Assembly (NCBI RefSeq): GCF_001270745.1
Contig: NZ_KQ434754.1
Location: forward strand, 1-64,000
Length of the DNA stretch: 64,000 nt
DNA from: Jiangella muralis
GTDB lineage: Bacteria; Actinomycetota; Actinomycetes; Jiangellales; Jiangellaceae
Direction: 5' to 3'
Part shown: positions 60,519 to 64,000 of the stretch, in pieces
Position numbering within the stretch: position 1 is the stretch's first letter
Layout: every line of letters begins with the position of its first letter
Made by a program: the position numbers and the translations under genes
Notes under the pieces: model-generated
Seen by the model: the letters and a program-made list of their open reading frames with translations, nothing else
What the model was told of the DNA's origin: nothing
Databases searched by the model: none

Positions 60519-62120
60519 ATGCGTCACAGGGGGTGGCTGGCCGGGCTCGTCATCACGCTGACGGCGTGCACCGCGGCGGACGCCGAGCCCGGCGACGCCG
60601 CGACCGCACCGGAGGAGCAGCGTTACACGGGCACGTTCACGGTGCTCGAGAGTGCTGAGCACGGCCCGCAACTGTGCCCCGCGGGCGCGCTCGCGAGCTA
60701 CCCGCCGCAGTGCGGCGGCCCGGACATCCCGAACTGGGACTGGGACGCCGTCGAGCACGAGACGATCGACGGCGTCAGCTGGGGCGACTACCAGGTCACC
60801 GGCACCTTCGACGGCGCCGTGTTCACGCTGACCGAGCCGGCCGGACCGCCCGAGCCGTCGGACCGGCAGCCGCGGTCGCCCGGCCCCGACCTCGACACAC
60901 CTTGCCCGGCGCCGGCGGGCGGCTGGGTGCTCGCCAACCCCGCCACCGCGAGCACCGAGGCGCTCGCCGCCACCGTCGACTACGCCGCGACGCTGCCCGG
61001 CTACGGCGGCCTGTGGGTCGATCGCGAGGTGGAGCAGCCGCCGGACGCGCCACCTCCGGCCGCCGCGCCGGGGGCCATCCTCAACGTCGCCTTCACCGGC
61101 GACCTCGCCGCGCGCGAGGCGGAGCTGCGCGCCGTCTGGGGCGGCGCGCTCTGCGTCACGCAGGCCCGGCACCCGCACACGCGGCTGGAGGAGATCCAGG
61201 CGGAGCTGGCCGGGAAGCACGGCATCTTCTCCGCCGCCGTGATGGAGCAGGAGAACCTCGTCGACGTCCAGGCGCTGTTCGACGATGGCCTGCAGGAGCG
61301 GCTCGACGACGAGTACGGACCCGACACCGTCCGGGTGACCGCCTCCTTGCGGCCGGTGCCACCCTCCGACGCCGCGCCGACGATCTACGAAGGCACGTTC
61401 TTCGTGCACGAGCGGCCGGACGGTCCGCCGCACGCCTGCTGGGCGGTCATGGAGTCCTACCCGCCGCAGTGCGGCGGGGACATCGAGGTGCGCGGCTGGT
61501 CCTGGGACGACGTCGGCGGCGAAGAGTCGGCCGACGGCGTGACTTGGGGCGACTACCACATCAGAGGGACCTGGGACGGCACCGCGCTGACGCTGACCGG
61601 GCCGGCTGAACCGCCACCGCCCCGCGACGAGCAGGAGGACCCGTTCCCGCCGTTCGACACGCTCTGCCCCACCCCGCCCGGCGGCTGGGCGATCCTCGAC
61701 GGCGCGTTGACACACTCGGCTGACTTCGACGCCGCGTACGCCTACGCCCGCGCCGCGCCCGGCTACGTCGACCTCTGGCTGGACCGCGACGTGCCGATGG
61801 AAGACCGGTCGGCGACGGCGCCGGCCGAGATCGTCGTCAACGTGCGGTTCACCGCCGACCTCGCCACCCACGAGGCCGCGCTGCGGAGCCTGTACGGCGG
61901 CGCCATCTGCGTGAGCCAGGCCGAGCGCACTGAGCAGGAACTGGAGGCGATCGCCGCCGAGATCCGGACCGAGTACGACGCCATCTCCTCGTCGAGCTAC
62001 TCGGCGACCAACTCGGTGTGGATCCAGGTGGTCGTCGACGACGGCCTGCAGGAACGGCTCGACGAGCAGTACGGGCCGGGCGTGGTACGGGTCGAGGCGC
62101 TGCTGCAGCCGGTGGACTGA
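60519..62120 (+). CDS. Lipoprotein with two copies of an unrecognised four-Cys module
   Basis: A 533-residue lipoprotein. The short signal ends at a lipobox with Cys17 (LTLTACT). Two modules follow, residues 36-281 and 290-533, that share SYPPQCGG, W.WD, GV.WG.Y, a C..GGW segment, FT.DL...EAELR, GG..CV and VDDGLQERLDEQYG. Each module has four matched cysteines, suiting two disulfides outside the cell. Module 2 lacks the PQLC form but keeps a Cys. No known domain is recognised. It directly follows cvnD and is followed by a one-module paralogue. Confidence 0.85.
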   Translation: MRHRGWLAGLVITLTACTAADAEPGDAATAPEEQRYTGTFTVLESAEHGPQLCPAGALASYPPQCGGPDIPNWDWDAVEHETIDGVSWGDYQVTGTFDGAVFTLTEPAGPPEPSDRQPRSPGPDLDTPCPAPAGGWVLANPATASTEALAATVDYAATLPGYGGLWVDREVEQPPDAPPPAAAPGAILNVAFTGDLAAREAELRAVWGGALCVTQARHPHTRLEEIQAELAGKHGIFSAAVMEQENLVDVQALFDDGLQERLDDEYGPDTVRVTASLRPVPPSDAAPTIYEGTFFVHERPDGPPHACWAVMESYPPQCGGDIEVRGWSWDDVGGEESADGVTWGDYHIRGTWDGTALTLTGPAEPPPPRDEQEDPFPPFDTLCPTPPGGWAILDGALTHSADFDAAYAYARAAPGYVDLWLDRDVPMEDRSATAPAEIVVNVRFTADLATHEAALRSLYGGAICVSQAERTEQELEAIAAEIRTEYDAISSSSYSATNSVWIQVVVDDGLQERLDEQYGPGVVRVEALLQPVD

Positions 62121-62162
62121 GGCCGGCCGGAACGCCGTGGCCTCGACCGACGTCCAAGTGGC

Positions 62163-63002
62163 ATGCGTCACTTCGGGTGGATCGTCGCCGCGCCGGTCGC
62201 GGCCCTGCTGCTCGCCGCCTGCGGCGATGAGGAGGCGCCCGTCAGCGCCTCGCCGTCGGACCTGCCGTCGTCCGCCGACCCCGGCCAGCTCTACACCGGG
62301 ATCTTCACCGTCCTCGAGAGCCCCGAGCACGGCCCGCAGCTGTGCAGCATGGTGGCGGAGTCCTATCCGCCGCAGTGCGGCGGTCCCGACATCGCCGGCT
62401 GGAACTGGGACGACGCGCCCGACGCCGAGTCCGCCAGCGGCGTCACCTGGGGTTTCTACTCCGTCACGGGCACCTGGGACGGCAGCACGTTCACGCTGAC
62501 CGAGCCGCCGCTGCCCGGCGCGGCCACCTCGCCGGTGGTTCCCGATGACGCGGCGCCCGACTTCACCTCGCCGTGCGAGCCGTCGGCCGGCGGGTGGGCC
62601 GTCACGGACCCCGCGACCGCCACCGACGCCGCGCTGAACGCCGTCAACGCGTACGTCGACGAGCAGGCCGACGGCGCGGGCATGTGGGTCGACTCCTCCG
62701 TCCAGCCCACCGTGCTCAACGCCCGGTTCACCGGCGACCTCGACGCGCACGAGGCCGAGTTGCGCGGGCTCTGGGGCGGCCCGCTGTGTGTCAGTGCGGC
62801 CGACCGCAGCACGCGGGACCTCACCGCGATCCAGGACGAGCTCACCGCGGCCGTCCCCGACCTGCTCTCCGTCGGCCCGGAGGTCACGGCCAACGCCGTG
62901 CAGCTGAGCGTGTTCGTCGACGACGGGCTGCAGGCGGAGCTGGACGCGCAGTATGGCGAGGGCGTCGTCGTCGTGAGCGCCACGCTGCGGCCGGTCGAGT
63001 GA
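62163..63002 (+). CDS. Lipoprotein with one copy of the same four-Cys module
   Basis: A 279-residue paralogue of the preceding gene. Lipobox at Cys20 (LLLAACGDE), a Ser/Pro-rich spacer, then one module (residues 44-279): FTVLESPEHGPQLC, SYPPQCGGPDIAGW, SGVTWGFYSVTGTWDG, ...GGW, FTGDLDAHEAELRGLWGG, LCVSA and VDDGLQAELDAQYGEG. It matches module 1 of the neighbour most closely, suggesting duplication. Function unknown; export and disulfide pairing inferred. Confidence 0.85.
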   Translation: MRHFGWIVAAPVAALLLAACGDEEAPVSASPSDLPSSADPGQLYTGIFTVLESPEHGPQLCSMVAESYPPQCGGPDIAGWNWDDAPDAESASGVTWGFYSVTGTWDGSTFTLTEPPLPGAATSPVVPDDAAPDFTSPCEPSAGGWAVTDPATATDAALNAVNAYVDEQADGAGMWVDSSVQPTVLNARFTGDLDAHEAELRGLWGGPLCVSAADRSTRDLTAIQDELTAAVPDLLSVGPEVTANAVQLSVFVDDGLQAELDAQYGEGVVVVSATLRPVE

Positions 63003-63065
63003 CGCGCTCTGCCCTGAGCAGACGAGCGTGACCGGCGCCCGGACCGCTGGCTAGCGTCGGACGCC

Positions 63066-64000
63066 ATGAGCCGTCATGCGATCGTCGTCGGCAGCACCGG
63101 CCAGATCGGCCGCGCCGCCGTGGAGTCCCTGCTCGACGACGGCTGGTCCGTCACGGCCGTGCACCGCGGCAGCACCACGGCACCGTCAGGCTGGGCCCGG
63201 CGCGGCGTCGACGAGCGGCTGGCCGACCGCGCGGACCTCGCCGGCGTGCTGCGCGAGACCGGCGGCGCCGACGTCCTGCTCGACACCATCGCCTACGACG
63301 ACGCCGACGCGCGGCTGCTGCTGGGCCTGGCCGGCGACGTCGGCTCGCTGATCGTCGTCTCCAGCGCCTCGGTGTACGCCGACGACGCGGGCCGCACGCT
63401 GGACGAGGCGACCGGGCCGGACGACTTCCCGCGCTTCGCCGGGCCGGTGCCGGAGACCCAGGCCACGACGGCGCCGGGGCCGGCCACCTACTCGACGAAG
63501 AAGCTGCTGCTGGAGAACACCCTGCTCGACGACGGCCGGCTGCCGGTCACCGTGCTGCGGCCGTGCGCCATCCACGGCCCGGGCAGCACCAGCCCGCGCG
63601 AGGTCTGGCCGCTGCTGCGCGCGCTGGACCGGCGGCCGCGCATCCCGCTGTCGCACGGCGGCCGCAGCCGGTTCCACACCACCAGCGCGGCGAACCTCGG
63701 CGAGCTGGTCCGGCTCGCGGCCGGGCGCCCGGCCAGCCGGATCCTCAACGCCGGCGACCCGGAGCCGCCGTCCGTCGCCGACATCGTCCGGATCGTCAGC
63801 GCCACCGCCGGCCACGAGCCGGAGCTGGTGCCTCTGGACGGCCCGGCGCCGGCCAGCGGCGTCGGGCGCACCCCGTGGTCCGTGCCGCGCCCGTTCCTCG
63901 TGGCCATGACGGCGGCGGCGACGGAGCTGGGCTACGTGCCGGTCGCGAGCTACGCCGAGGCCGTCGAGTCGACGTCGGCCTGGCTGCGCGGCCGGCTCGC
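63066..64000 (+). CDS. NAD(P)-dependent epimerase/reductase (C-terminus cut)
   Basis: Runs off the right edge with ~311 residues shown. Rossmann motif IVVGSTGQIGRAAVESLL (residues ~5-22); the catalytic region has VVSSASVYAD followed by TYSTKKLLLEN (Tyr and Lys of the YxxxK type) and LRPCAIHGPGS, as in extended SDR epimerases. Substrate unknown. ATG at 63066. Confidence 0.88.
   Translation, partial: MSRHAIVVGSTGQIGRAAVESLLDDGWSVTAVHRGSTTAPSGWARRGVDERLADRADLAGVLRETGGADVLLDTIAYDDADARLLLGLAGDVGSLIVVSSASVYADDAGRTLDEATGPDDFPRFAGPVPETQATTAPGPATYSTKKLLLENTLLDDGRLPVTVLRPCAIHGPGSTSPREVWPLLRALDRRPRIPLSHGGRSRFHTTSAANLGELVRLAAGRPASRILNAGDPEPPSVADIVRIVSATAGHEPELVPLDGPAPASGVGRTPWSVPRPFLVAMTAAATELGYVPVASYAEAVESTSAWLRGRL

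Overview
The window is high-GC chromosomal DNA of a free-living actinobacterium. Supporting signs are mostly G/C third codon positions, many GTG starts, long chains of genes joined by 4-bp ATGA/GTGA overlaps, a PadR-inositol-3-phosphate synthase pair, a conservon (sensor kinase, roadblock, DUF742, GTPase) and the rpsF-ssb-rpsR-rplI ribosomal cluster close to an intein-bearing dnaB. The gene mix would fit Jiangellales or a related filamentous soil lineage, but that placement is inference. No prophage, insertion sequence, CRISPR array, rRNA or tRNA was seen. Both ends cut genes: an MFS transporter on the left and an epimerase-like protein on the right.

Layout. 0-11.4 kb: MFS exporter start; a two-gene MarR operon with a perfect palindromic operator; a bacterial RNA-repair operon (hen1-pnkp); a divergent two-component system followed by an MMPL transporter; and an ECF sigma factor with its DGPF/YCII partner, closed by a long hairpin shared with the MMPL gene. 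11.4-19.9 kb: one eight-gene minus-strand operon for uptake and catabolism of an unidentified (amino)sugar (binding protein, two permeases, Gfo/Idh/MocA dehydrogenase, SIS protein, ROK kinase, ceramidase-like hydrolase, ROK repressor). 20-23.8 kb: DinB/WYL divergent pair, MFS exporter, AraC regulator. 23.8-28.3 kb: replicative helicase dnaB interrupted by two inteins, preceded by a cluster of DnaA-box-like sequences. 28.3-38.9 kb: MATE exporter, LuxR-type regulator divergent from a large secreted subtilase, ABC1/UbiB kinase, glutamate decarboxylase, thiamine-binding-type protein, membrane protein. 39-41.6 kb: TetR plus a second two-component system. 41.7-43.4 kb: rpsF-ssb-rpsR-rplI with leader, internal and terminal hairpins. 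43.5-53.4 kb: endonuclease IV, MarR/YceI pair, FemABX transferase coupled to an alanine-racemase-like protein, two membrane glycosyltransferases and a class A penicillin-binding protein, i.e. a cell-envelope block. 53.6-55.5 kb: padR-ino1 (inositol/mycothiol supply) with a well-formed promoter-operator and terminator. 55.8-60.5 kb: conservon cvnABCD. 60.5-63 kb: two adjacent lipoproteins carrying three copies of an unrecognised four-cysteine module. 63-64 kb: start of an NAD-dependent epimerase/reductase.

The items that most deserve follow-up are the three-module lipoprotein pair, the double-intein dnaB (one class 1, one class 3 with Ala at position 1), the DnaA-box cluster beside dnaB, the Hen1-Pnkp operon, and the translationally coupled sugar operon with a ceramidase-like protein lacking the usual catalytic serine.
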